This document shows positions 6,104 through 12,625 of a DNA stretch of 12,625 nt, piece after piece; position 1 is the first letter of the stretch; every line of letters begins with the position of its first letter. The notes under the pieces were generated by a model, which was given only the letters and a program-made list of their open reading frames with translations, made no database searches and was not told where the DNA came from. A program made the translations under genes and the position numbers. The stretch spans positions 1 to 12,625 of the forward strand of contig JALOSH010000064.1 in the NCBI GenBank assembly GCA_025458545.1, read 5' to 3'. Origin of the DNA: Hydrogenophaga sp. (GTDB lineage Bacteria > Pseudomonadota > Gammaproteobacteria > Burkholderiales > Burkholderiaceae).

Positions 6104-7294
6104 TCAATGGTTGGGCTGAGGGAAAACCAGGCGCACGGTCGCGCCTTCGCCCGCAGGGGAGTGCAGCGTGATCGCGCCGCCCAGCGAATGCATCACCCGC
6201 TGGCAAAACAGCAGGCCCATGCCGTTGCCACCCGCGGCGGCTCGCGTGGTGACCGGCTCGCGCAACAAGCGCGGCAACACATCGGGCGCAATGCCCGGGC
6301 CGTTGTCGCTCACTTCCAGGGTGGGCTGCTCGGGCAGACCCGGCGCCAGGGCGCTGCGGGTGAGGGTGATGCGAAGGCGCGCGGGCTGCTCCGGCCACTG
6401 GGAGCGCAGGGCCAGCAGCGCGTTCTTCACCAGGGTGCAGAGCACCAGGTACAGCAGATCGCGGCGTCCGGGCAGGGCGAAGTCGGCCGCGGTTTCACAC
6501 ACCAGCCAATGCGCTTCGTGGTCGTCAAACGGGTATTCGTTGCGCACCGCGAGCACCAGTTCGCTGGCCTGCAGCGCGACGCACGAGCCCGGCTGGTAAG
6601 CGTCGCGCGCGGTCTGCACGAAGGTGGACACCAGCGACTGCGCGTAGTCGGTTCGGCGCTGGGCCGAGTCGATCATGTGCAGCAGCTCGCCCGGGCGGCG
6701 CTGCACCAGGTGGGCCAGGGTGCCGCCGTCGGTGGGCGCCGCCTCGTGGCGTTCGCGCATGGCGCTGAGGACACCGCGCACCGTGGCCAGCGGGGTCGTC
6801 ACTTCGTGCGCCAGAAAGCCCAGTGTTTCGCGCAGCGCGGCGGCGCGGCGCTCCACCAGGGCGCGCTCGCCCGCCGCGCGAAGGCTGCCCGCCAGCGCCT
6901 CGCGCAGCACCTGCCGGGTGCGCTGGGGATCGAGCGGCTTTTCCAGAATCTGTTGCACATGCCCCTGGTTGACGGCGGCCATGGCAACGTCCTTGTCGGC
7001 ATAGGCAGAGACCAGCAGCCTAGCCACATGGCTGTGGTGCTGCCGCACCTCGGTCAGCAGCGCCACGCCGTCGCGCCCGGGCATGCTGTAGTCGGTCAGC
7101 AACACGGCCACCTCGTGTCCGCGCTCTGCCAGCAAGGCCAGCGCCTCGTCCACGCCACCCGCGGTGAACACGGTGAACTCGTCGCCATAGAGGCGCGCGA
7201 ACCACTTGCAGGCCTGCGCTTCATCGTCCACCAGCAGCACCGCGTGCGCCAGCGTCGGGGTGTGGGACTCGCGGTCCAGCGGCTCGGGCTTCAT
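6104..7294 (-). CDS. phcR: PhcR-like receiver-histidine kinase protein
   Basis: This 396-aa soluble protein has the inverted hybrid layout of receiver first and kinase last. The receiver covers about res 18-135: D23-D24 (LLVDDEA), phosphoacceptor D68 (LLTDYSMPG), S96 (LLVSAYAD) and K119 (LEKPLD). The kinase part has H163 in FLAHEVTTPLATVRG, N-box N291 (LVKNALLAL), G1 DNGPGI (330-335) and G2 GGNGMGL (355-361), so catalysis looks intact. There is no DNA-binding domain. In Ralstonia solanacearum, PhcR is exactly this unusual kind of regulator, receiving phosphate from PhcS. Start ATG 7294 overlaps the phcS stop as ATGA, indicating translational coupling; the 71 upstream in-frame codons lie inside phcS and are rejected. 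The only plausible alternative is an unrelated orphan hybrid kinase, which operon order argues against. Confidence 0.85.
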   Translation of the reverse strand: MKPEPLDRESHTPTLAHAVLLVDDEAQACKWFARLYGDEFTVFTAGGVDEALALLAERGHEVAVLLTDYSMPGRDGVALLTEVRQHHSHVARLLVSAYADKDVAMAAVNQGHVQQILEKPLDPQRTRQVLREALAGSLRAAGERALVERRAAALRETLGFLAHEVTTPLATVRGVLSAMRERHEAAPTDGGTLAHLVQRRPGELLHMIDSAQRRTDYAQSLVSTFVQTARDAYQPGSCVALQASELVLAVRNEYPFDDHEAHWLVCETAADFALPGRRDLLYLVLCTLVKNALLALRSQWPEQPARLRITLTRSALAPGLPEQPTLEVSDNGPGIAPDVLPRLLREPVTTRAAAGGNGMGLLFCQRVMHSLGGAITLHSPAGEGATVRLVFPQPNH

Positions 7295-8631
7295 GTGGGC
7301 CTGGGCAGATCGAAGGTGAACTCGGTCCAGGCACCGGGCTCGCTCTCCACCGCCAGCACGCCGCCATGGCGCTGCACGATGCCGTAACTCACGCTCAGGC
7401 CCAGGCCCAGCCCGGCGCCCACATCGCGCGTGGTGAAGAAGGGTTCGAACACACGGCCGATGTTTTCGGGCGAAATGCCTTGCCCGTTGTCGCGCACGGT
7501 GACGCACAGGCGCTGCGCGACGGTTTCCACCCTGACGCTGATGCTGGGCTGCTCACGCCCCGCCTTGGCCAATGCATGGGCGGCGTTGCTGAACAGGTTG
7601 ATCAGCACACCGATGACGGCCGGTTCGTCGCCGAGCACATGGGTGTCCTGCGGCACGTCCACGGTCACCGCCACGCCTTTGAGTTCGTGCCCCGCCAGCC
7701 GCAGCGCCGAACGGATGGCCTGTTCCAGCAGGAACGGGCGCTGGCTGTTGTCACCGGGCTTCTGGTAGGCAAAGGTCTTGAGGTCGGTGACGATGTTCTG
7801 GATGCGCTCCATGCCCTCTTTGGCATCCGCCAGGCTCTCCTTGAGCATCTCGTCGGTCTTGGCCGACGGCAGCGTCTGCGCCATGTTGAGGGCCATCAGG
7901 CTGTAGTTCACCGGGTTGTTCAGTTCGTGCAGCAGCCCGGCCGAGAGCGTGCCGATGGCGGCCATTTTTTCGCGCTGCAGCAGCTGGCCCTTGATCTCGG
8001 CCAGCGCCCGGTTCTGTTCGAGCAGCTCGTCTTTCTGCGCCTGCACTTCGGTCTGCAAGGCATAGGTCTGCCGGCGCAGCCGGTCGCCGTACACCGAAAC
8101 CGTCACCGCGATCAGCGAATAGAACAGGATGAAGATCATTTGCCCGGCCAGGGTCGGCCAATGCTGCACACCACCCGCGCGCAGGACGCAGGCCACCACG
8201 TACACCAGCATGGTGAAGGCGCTGAAGCCCAGCGCCTCGCGCACCGTCAGCGGAAGAAAAATACTGATGCCCGACACGGCCAGGGTCAGCCCCACAAAGT
8301 AGATCGAGGCTTCGCCATCGGTGAAATAAATCATCCAGGCGATCATCAGTTGCGGCAGCGCGATCCAGAAATAGGTCAGCACGCGCACGTGGCGAAGTCC
8401 CCAAGGTCTGCTGTAGCTCCAGAGCGCCCCGCCAATCAGCGCGGCCACCAGCAGTCGAACCAGACCGAACGGCTGCAAGTGCTCCGGGTAGAACGCCGCA
8501 TCCAGCCCCACACCGCTCACGATGAGGATCATCGCCAGCACACAGGTCACCTTGCTGTAGAAAACCAGGTGCTGGTGCAGTGCCTCCTCGTAGGAAGCCG
8601 GCAATTGGCTGGTGCTCAGGCCGGGCGACAC
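7291..8631 (-). CDS. phcS: PhcS-like membrane sensor histidine kinase
   Basis: This 446-aa inner-membrane sensor kinase has an N-terminal domain (about res 25-182) of six closely spaced hydrophobic segments: 29-49, 57-71, 82-103, 107-127, 133-150 and 161-181. They leave almost no periplasmic loop, as expected for sensing a lipid-like signal within the bilayer. A coiled-coil linker (res 190-222) leads to the H-box LSAGLLHELNNPVNY (H235), N-box INLFSNAAHAL (N349), G1 DNGQGI (381-386), F-box FEPFFTT (395-401) and G2 GAGLGLGLSV. All catalytic boxes are intact. The Ralstonia counterpart PhcS responds to 3-hydroxy fatty acid methyl esters and phosphorylates PhcR. The start is GTG 8631, supported by GAAGGG 6 nt upstream, which overlaps the end of phcB. 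The phcB stop is 10 nt away and the stop overlaps the phcR start by 4 nt. Confidence 0.88.
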   Translation of the reverse strand: MSPGLSTSQLPASYEEALHQHLVFYSKVTCVLAMILIVSGVGLDAAFYPEHLQPFGLVRLLVAALIGGALWSYSRPWGLRHVRVLTYFWIALPQLMIAWMIYFTDGEASIYFVGLTLAVSGISIFLPLTVREALGFSAFTMLVYVVACVLRAGGVQHWPTLAGQMIFILFYSLIAVTVSVYGDRLRRQTYALQTEVQAQKDELLEQNRALAEIKGQLLQREKMAAIGTLSAGLLHELNNPVNYSLMALNMAQTLPSAKTDEMLKESLADAKEGMERIQNIVTDLKTFAYQKPGDNSQRPFLLEQAIRSALRLAGHELKGVAVTVDVPQDTHVLGDEPAVIGVLINLFSNAAHALAKAGREQPSISVRVETVAQRLCVTVRDNGQGISPENIGRVFEPFFTTRDVGAGLGLGLSVSYGIVQRHGGVLAVESEPGAWTEFTFDLPRPT

Positions 8632-8641
8632 GCTGGGCCCT

Positions 8642-10126
8642 TCACTGGGGTTTCACCACTTCGGCAAACAGGTTGACCCCTGTCGCGTCGGTGTAGGTCT
8701 TGACGCCGGGAAGCGACGGCGGAAACAGCTGGGTGAGCCCCACCTCGTCCCGGTAGATCAGGTACCACTCCATGAAGTGCTCCATCCAGAAGCGCTCCGG
8801 GTTGTTGCTGTGCACGTTGGTGACCAGCAAGGTGCCACCGGGCCGGAGGTGTCGGTCGAAATAGGCGATCAGCCGTGCGCAGGCCTTGTCGGCCAGGTAG
8901 TCGAACAGGCCGGCGCAGTAGATGTAGTCGTACTGGTCTTCGAGCGGCACATCCTGTTCGCGCGAGCTGCGTTTGAGCAACTGGTGCACCGACTCGTGGC
9001 GCAAGCCCACCTGGAGCGGCTCGCGACCTGCAGCCTTCGCCTTCTCGATCAGGCGCTGGCTGGTGTAGAGCAGGGTTTCGTCGCTGAAGTCCATCAGCGT
9101 GACGTCCAGGTGGTCCAGCGGCATCTCGGTGGCGGCCAGGCGCTGCAATTCACCGGCCGGACCACAGCCCACGTTGAGAATGCGCAACGGCCGCCCCTGC
9201 GACCGCGCCTGGGCGGCCAGGGTCTGCAGCCGTTCGAGCAGGATGTCCACCCGGTTGCGGTGCGCCTGCGCCACGCGGGACTGCAGGAAGATGAAGTTGA
9301 CCAGTTCGAAGTAGGTGCTCGGCCCCTCGCGCGGATCGCCCAGGATCTGGTTGACCATCTGGTAGTCACCGGCATAGCCCAGCGGCTTGGCGAAGGTGCG
9401 GTAAACAAAGGGCGCGCGCAGCACCAGCGGATGGATCGCGGCCTGCGCAAAGGCCCGGTGTGCCGGTTCCAGCTCCGGCGGCACTTTGGCCGCCTCGGTC
9501 TCGAACCGCACCAGGTATTCGTTGACCGTGGCCATGAGCGGCCGGGCGATCTCGAAGAACACCTCGTCCTTCACCCGTCCATGCACGTCACGCGGAAGAC
9601 CGGCGGTGATGTCGGCCTGGTCGAGCCAGCGGGTGACCTCGGAAAAATAGGCCCGCAGATCATTGACCACCACCTGGTAGTTCTGCCCGACCCGCGATCG
9701 CGCTTCCCACTCCGCCACGAAGCGGCCAACCGCCTCGGACACGCTGCGGCTGGTGTGGTCGATCACGCCCAGATCGTTCCACTCGTCGGTCAGGGTGAGC
9801 GACACCACCGCCATCAGGCCGGTGTTGAGCAGGCTCACCACCACCGCCTTGCCCTTGTAGATGCTGCGGTCGCCGGAGCGGATGTTCAGTTCGCTCAACA
9901 CCTCGCTCACCTGCACGATGGAGTAGGGGTTGTAAACCTCCATCACCAGCGAGCGGCGCTGCAGGCTGGTGAGGGTGCCGCGGGCGGCCTCGCCCTGGCT
10001 GTTCCGGAAGGTGACGACAGGATCGAATGGGCGCTGGAATTGCACGGTGTGGCCGACTTCAAACGATGGGCGGGACTGCCAATGTAGCGCCCCTGTGTGT
10101 CTTCCCTGGTCGCCGAGTGTAGTCAT
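8642..10126 (-). CDS. phcB: PhcB-like SAM-dependent methyltransferase (3-hydroxy fatty acid methyl ester signal synthase)
   Basis: This is a 494-aa cytoplasmic protein and the first gene of the operon. Residues about 25-115 form a beta-rich PilZ-like domain, including EVYNPYSIVQVSEVLSEL (63-80). Residues 120-300 are mainly helical. The methyltransferase part has motif I RILNVGCGPAGEL (315-327), acidic motif II TLMDFSDE (343-350), YIYCAGLFDYL (401-411) and RPGGTLLVTNV (428-438). This matches the family annotated as extracellular-factor/3-OH-palmitate methyl ester biosynthesis protein, which methylates a 3-hydroxy fatty acid to give the diffusible signal in Ralstonia. Chain length of the product cannot be read here. 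ATG 10126 is used; it has no good Shine-Dalgarno. The in-frame TTG at 10189 overlaps a terminator T tract and is rejected. A GTG at codon 28 would cut into the domain. No convincing promoter is visible in 10127-10189. Confidence 0.87.
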   Translation of the reverse strand: MTTLGDQGRHTGALHWQSRPSFEVGHTVQFQRPFDPVVTFRNSQGEAARGTLTSLQRRSLVMEVYNPYSIVQVSEVLSELNIRSGDRSIYKGKAVVVSLLNTGLMAVVSLTLTDEWNDLGVIDHTSRSVSEAVGRFVAEWEARSRVGQNYQVVVNDLRAYFSEVTRWLDQADITAGLPRDVHGRVKDEVFFEIARPLMATVNEYLVRFETEAAKVPPELEPAHRAFAQAAIHPLVLRAPFVYRTFAKPLGYAGDYQMVNQILGDPREGPSTYFELVNFIFLQSRVAQAHRNRVDILLERLQTLAAQARSQGRPLRILNVGCGPAGELQRLAATEMPLDHLDVTLMDFSDETLLYTSQRLIEKAKAAGREPLQVGLRHESVHQLLKRSSREQDVPLEDQYDYIYCAGLFDYLADKACARLIAYFDRHLRPGGTLLVTNVHSNNPERFWMEHFMEWYLIYRDEVGLTQLFPPSLPGVKTYTDATGVNLFAEVVKPQ

Positions 10127-10179
10127 CTGCCAGTGCGCCGCGCCCGGCGGTGGGCAAGCCGCTCCGCCAGCCCGGCACC

Positions 10180-10219
10180 AAAACAACAAAGGCCTGCCGG
10201 TTCATGCCCAGGCAGGCCT
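10180..10219 (-). terminator. Intrinsic terminator of the lipoprotein gene
   Basis: AGGCCTGCC (10190-10198) and GGCAGGCCT (10211-10219) form a perfect 9-bp stem with a 12-nt loop. On the minus strand it is followed by TTGTTGTTTT, an adequate U-rich tail. It begins 20 nt after the lipoprotein stop and separates that gene from phcB. Confidence 0.8.
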
Positions 10220-10239
10220 CATCAAAGGGTGCAGCCGCG

Positions 10240-10572
10240 CTACTTTTTGTCGGCCGGGTCGTAGAGAGTGGTGCCGGTGCCCACACCCACGCCGATCCGG
10301 GCGTCGCTGCCACCGATGGGGGCGCTCACCCCGACCCCGGCGCCCACGCCCACCCGGCCGTCCTGGTTGACGCCCACACCCACACCGACCGGCCCCACGC
10401 TGGTGCCCACCCCCAAGTTCACCCCCCCGGAGCCAACACCCACACCGATGGAGAACGGCCCCACCGGGATGCCGATGCCCACGCCGATGGACGAGCAACC
10501 GGTCAGACCGGCGGCCAGCAGCAAGGTCAGCCCCAGGCGGGAAGCGGGGCTGGAGCGGCGGGGGATGTTCAT
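10240..10572 (-). CDS. Small glycine/valine-repeat lipoprotein
   Basis: This predicted 110-aa lipoprotein has no known function. From ATG 10572 the protein starts with basic residues (R5, R6, R12), a hydrophobic stretch GLTLLLAAGL and lipobox LTGC, giving lipidated C26 after signal peptidase II cleavage. SS after the cysteine, with no Asp at +2, favours outer-membrane sorting. The mature part (res 29-105) is almost entirely irregular GV/GVG/GVGVG units broken by Pro, Ser and Asn, for example GVGVGVNQDGRVGVGAGVGV, ending in TTLYDPADKK. Such proteins recur in Betaproteobacteria as hypothetical lipoproteins. The frame is open a further 24 codons upstream, but only the ATG at 10572 places the signal peptide at the N-terminus. 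It is a single-gene unit with its own terminator downstream. Confidence 0.75.
   Translation of the reverse strand: MNIPRRSSPASRLGLTLLLAAGLTGCSSIGVGIGIPVGPFSIGVGVGSGGVNLGVGTSVGPVGVGVGVNQDGRVGVGAGVGVSAPIGGSDARIGVGVGTGTTLYDPADKK
10290..10492 (-). repeat. Degenerate GV-coding tandem repeat
   Basis: Within the lipoprotein gene the sequence is an irregular tandem array of 6-bp and 9-bp units (GGYGTG-like, read as CCCACRCC on the plus strand) encoding Gly-Val repeats. Units are degenerate and of unequal spacing, so this is protein-level low complexity, not a perfect microsatellite. Confidence 0.6.
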
Positions 10573-10625
10573 GGGATGGCCCGTACCTGGTGGTGAGGCC
10601 CCGATTTTGAACCGCGCGAGGCCAC

Positions 10626-10663
10626 CCTGCGCCCGCGGTGACAACCGGTTACCCGGGCGCAGG
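10626..10663. terminator. Strong hairpin downstream of htpG
   Basis: CCTGCGCCCG (10626-10635) and CGGGCGCAGG (10654-10663) form a perfect 10-bp stem. Inside, GGT (10637-10639) pairs with ACC (10651-10653), and AACCGGTT (10643-10650) is itself palindromic. It lies 6 nt after the htpG stop on the minus strand. No T tract follows, so it may be a T-less terminator or a 3'-end stabiliser. It also sits about 55 bp upstream of the lipoprotein start. Confidence 0.5.
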
Positions 10664-10669
10664 CCCCCA

Positions 10670-12619
10670 TCACACCAGCAGCGCGTTGACGCGCTTCACA
10701 TACGCCGCCGGGTCCTCCGGCAGACCGCCCTCGGCCAGCAAAGCCTGGTCAAACAGGATGTGCGCCAGATCATTGAAGTGTGCACTGACTTCCAGCTTCT
10801 TCACCAGCGGGTGCTCGGCGTTCACTTCCAGAATGGGCTGGGTGGCCGGGGCTTGCTGGCCCGCGGCCTTGAGCATGCGCGCGAGCTGGTTGGACAGATC
10901 GCCCTCGCCCACCACCAGGCAGGCCGCCGAGTCCACCAGCCGGGTGGTCACGCGCACGTCCTGGGCCTTGCCCTGGAGCGCTTCCTTGAGCTTCTCCAGC
11001 ACCGGCTTGAAGGCCTCGGCCGCGGCTTCAGCGGCCTTCTTTTCTGCCTCGTCCTGCAGCGTGCCCAGATCGACCGCTCCCTTGGCCACGCTTTGCAGCG
11101 GCGTGCCGTCGAAGTCGTGCAGGTGCGACAGCGCCCACTCGTCCACCCGATCGGCCATCAGCAACACCTCGATGCCCTTTTTCTTGAACACTTCGAGCTG
11201 CGGGCTGTTCCGAGCGGCGGCGATGCTGTCGGCGGTGATGTAGTAGATCGCCGCCTGGCCTTCTTTCATGCGCGCCTTGTAGTCGGCAAAGCCCACCGCC
11301 ACGGAGTCGCTGGTAGTGGAGGCAAAGCGCAGCAGCTTGGCGATCTTGTCGCGGTTGGCGAAGTCTTCGCCCAGGCCTTCTTTGAGCACCGCGCCGAATT
11401 CGGCGTAGAAGGCGCTGTACTTGCCGGCGTCTTTTTCGGCGGCGGCTTTGTCTTCTGCGCTGACCACATCGGTCACACCGTCGGCGCTCTCTTCGGCCTT
11501 CGGCGCCACGTCTTTCTTGGCCAGGTCTTCCAGCATGGCCAGCACGCGGCGGGTGTTGCCTTCGCGGATCGCCTTCACGTCTCGGCTTTCCTGCAGCAGT
11601 TCGCGGCTCACGTTGAGCGGCAGGTCGGCGGAATCGACCACGCCCTTGACCCAGCGCAGGTACGACGGCATCAGGCTCTCGGCCTCGTCCATGATGAAGA
11701 CGCGCTTCACGTAGAGCTTGATGCCGGCCTTGCGGTCGCGGTTCCACAGGTCCATCGGCGCCTTGGCCGGGATGTAGAGCAGCTGCGTGTATTCGGTGCT
11801 GCCCTCGACCCGGTTGTGGCTCCAGGCCAGCGGGGCTTGCTGGTCGTAGCTGATGTTCTTGTAAAACTCGGCGTACTGCTCGTCAGAAATGTCTTTCTTG
11901 CTGCGCGCCCACAGCGCATTGGCCGAGTTCACCGCTTCCCACTCGTCCTTCGTCAGGTACTCGCTCTTCTCGGCGTCCCATTCTTCCTTCTGCATCAGGA
12001 TCGGCAGGCTGATGTGGTCGGAGTACTTGGTGATCAGCGACTTGAGCTTCCAGTGGCTCAGGAACTCGGTCTTGTCCTCGCGCACATGCAGGGTGATGGT
12101 GGTGCCGCGCGCAGCGCGTTCGATGGTCTCCACCTCGAAGTCGCCGGTGCCGCCGCTGGTCCAGCGCACGCCCTCGGCCGCCGGCAGGCCCGCGCGGCGG
12201 CTTTCCACCACGATCCGGTCGGCCACGATGAAGCCCGAATAGAAGCCCACACCGAACTGACCAATGAGTTGCGCGTCCTTCTTCTGGTCGCCACTCAGGT
12301 GGCTCATGAAGTCTTTGGTGCCGCTCTTGGCGATGGTGCCCAGGTGCTCCACCGCTTCGGCCTGGCTCATGCCGATGCCGTTGTCGGTGATGGTGATGGT
12401 CTTGGCGGCCTTGTCGAAGGCCACGCGCACCTCGAGGTTGGGCGCGTCTTCGAACAGCGCCGCGTTGTTCAGGCCTTCAAAGCGCAGCTTGTCGCAAGCG
12501 TCCGACGCGTTGGACACCAGCTCGCGCAAAAAAATCTCGGGGTTGGAATACAGCGAATGGGTGACGAGGTGCAGCAGCTGCGCCACCTCGGCCTGGAAAG
12601 ACAGGGTTTGTTTGCTCAT
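10670..12619 (-). CDS. htpG: Molecular chaperone HtpG (bacterial Hsp90)
   Basis: This 649-aa homodimeric cytosolic ATP-dependent chaperone remodels client proteins with the DnaK system. The GHKL ATPase domain shows [17 protein letters not shown] (res 30-46; catalytic E33, N37, D40), DNGIGM (79-84), GTIAKSGT (94-101) and [11 protein letters not shown] (120-130). The middle domain has the client/ATPase segment [20 protein letters not shown] and [15 protein letters not shown] with its catalytic arginine. The C-terminal dimerisation domain ends in KRVNALLV. It is slightly longer than the 624-aa E. coli protein, with an extra charged Ala/Glu/Asp-rich segment around res 385-412. The start ATG 12619 is 6 nt from the window edge, so its ribosome site and promoter (heat-shock or otherwise) cannot be seen. 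Confidence 0.97.
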   Translation of the reverse strand: MSKQTLSFQAEVAQLLHLVTHSLYSNPEIFLRELVSNASDACDKLRFEGLNNAALFEDAPNLEVRVAFDKAAKTITITDNGIGMSQAEAVEHLGTIAKSGTKDFMSHLSGDQKKDAQLIGQFGVGFYSGFIVADRIVVESRRAGLPAAEGVRWTSGGTGDFEVETIERAARGTTITLHVREDKTEFLSHWKLKSLITKYSDHISLPILMQKEEWDAEKSEYLTKDEWEAVNSANALWARSKKDISDEQYAEFYKNISYDQQAPLAWSHNRVEGSTEYTQLLYIPAKAPMDLWNRDRKAGIKLYVKRVFIMDEAESLMPSYLRWVKGVVDSADLPLNVSRELLQESRDVKAIREGNTRRVLAMLEDLAKKDVAPKAEESADGVTDVVSAEDKAAAEKDAGKYSAFYAEFGAVLKEGLGEDFANRDKIAKLLRFASTTSDSVAVGFADYKARMKEGQAAIYYITADSIAAARNSPQLEVFKKKGIEVLLMADRVDEWALSHLHDFDGTPLQSVAKGAVDLGTLQDEAEKKAAEAAAEAFKPVLEKLKEALQGKAQDVRVTTRLVDSAACLVVGEGDLSNQLARMLKAAGQQAPATQPILEVNAEHPLVKKLEVSAHFNDLAHILFDQALLAEGGLPEDPAAYVKRVNALLV

Positions 12620-12625
12620 GGGTCT

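Noticed and set aside
5227..7387. Plus-strand open frames opposite phcQ and phcR (5227-6171 and 5840-7387)
   Set aside because: Same His/Gln/Arg-rich shadow composition; the opposite strand has intact receiver and kinase motifs.
7366..10087. Long plus-strand open frames (7366-8676, 436 codons; 8612-10087, 491 codons) opposite phcS and phcB
   Set aside because: They are His/Gln/Arg-rich antisense shadows of GC-rich genes with strong family motifs on the other strand; no domain, ribosome site or promoter supports them.
10127..10189. N-terminal extension of phcB to a TTG at 10189
   Set aside because: The start would overlap the T-rich tail of the lipoprotein terminator, and the added residues (Pro/Ala/Gly-rich) look noncoding.
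10290..10492. CRISPR-like or microsatellite array
   Set aside because: Units are degenerate, short and unevenly spaced, and they encode the Gly-Val stretch of a lipoprotein in frame.
1..12625. tRNA, rRNA, riboswitch, insertion sequence or integron features
   Set aside because: I looked for cloverleaf-like, ribosomal, transposase and att-like patterns on both strands and saw none.

Overview
The window is GC-rich, densely packed bacterial chromosome. Its gene content and the families represented point to the Betaproteobacteria, order Burkholderiales, probably Comamonadaceae (a Hydrogenophaga/Acidovorax/Variovorax-like genome). The genus is an inference from protein style and from a REP-like intergenic element; no rRNA or marker gene is present to confirm it. 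I see no tRNA, rRNA, CRISPR array, insertion sequence or sign of recent transfer.

Left part (1-4957). A CPA2-type cation:proton antiporter runs off the left edge on the minus strand. It diverges from a secreted DUF2059 protein (plus). That gene converges on a SAM-dependent methyltransferase (minus), which diverges from the stress kinase srkA (plus) across only 34 bp. srkA runs into ohrR-ohr, an organic-hydroperoxide sensor/repressor and its detoxifying peroxidase. ohrR has a well-formed promoter and operator-like inverted repeats lying inside the 3' end of the srkA reading frame. A strong bidirectional terminator closes the block.

Centre (5131-10126, minus strand). Four tightly packed genes are transcribed right to left. 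They are a methyltransferase with a PilZ-like N-terminus, a membrane histidine kinase (10 nt later), a receiver-histidine kinase protein (ATGA overlap) and a receiver protein with an unassigned C-terminal half (16 nt later). Order, domain architecture and spacing match the phcB-phcS-phcR-phcQ quorum-sensing operon of Ralstonia solanacearum. There PhcB makes a 3-hydroxy fatty acid methyl ester signal, PhcS senses it, and PhcR/PhcQ relay to the regulator PhcA. This cell-density system is the most interesting content of the window. No phcA is present, so any target regulator must lie elsewhere.

Right part (10190-12619, minus strand). A small glycine/valine-repeat lipoprotein with its own terminator is followed at the right edge by htpG (Hsp90), whose start codon lies 6 nt from the window end.

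No gene-free stretch exceeds 300 bases. The longest (4905-5130) holds the bidirectional terminator and a REP-like palindromic element.
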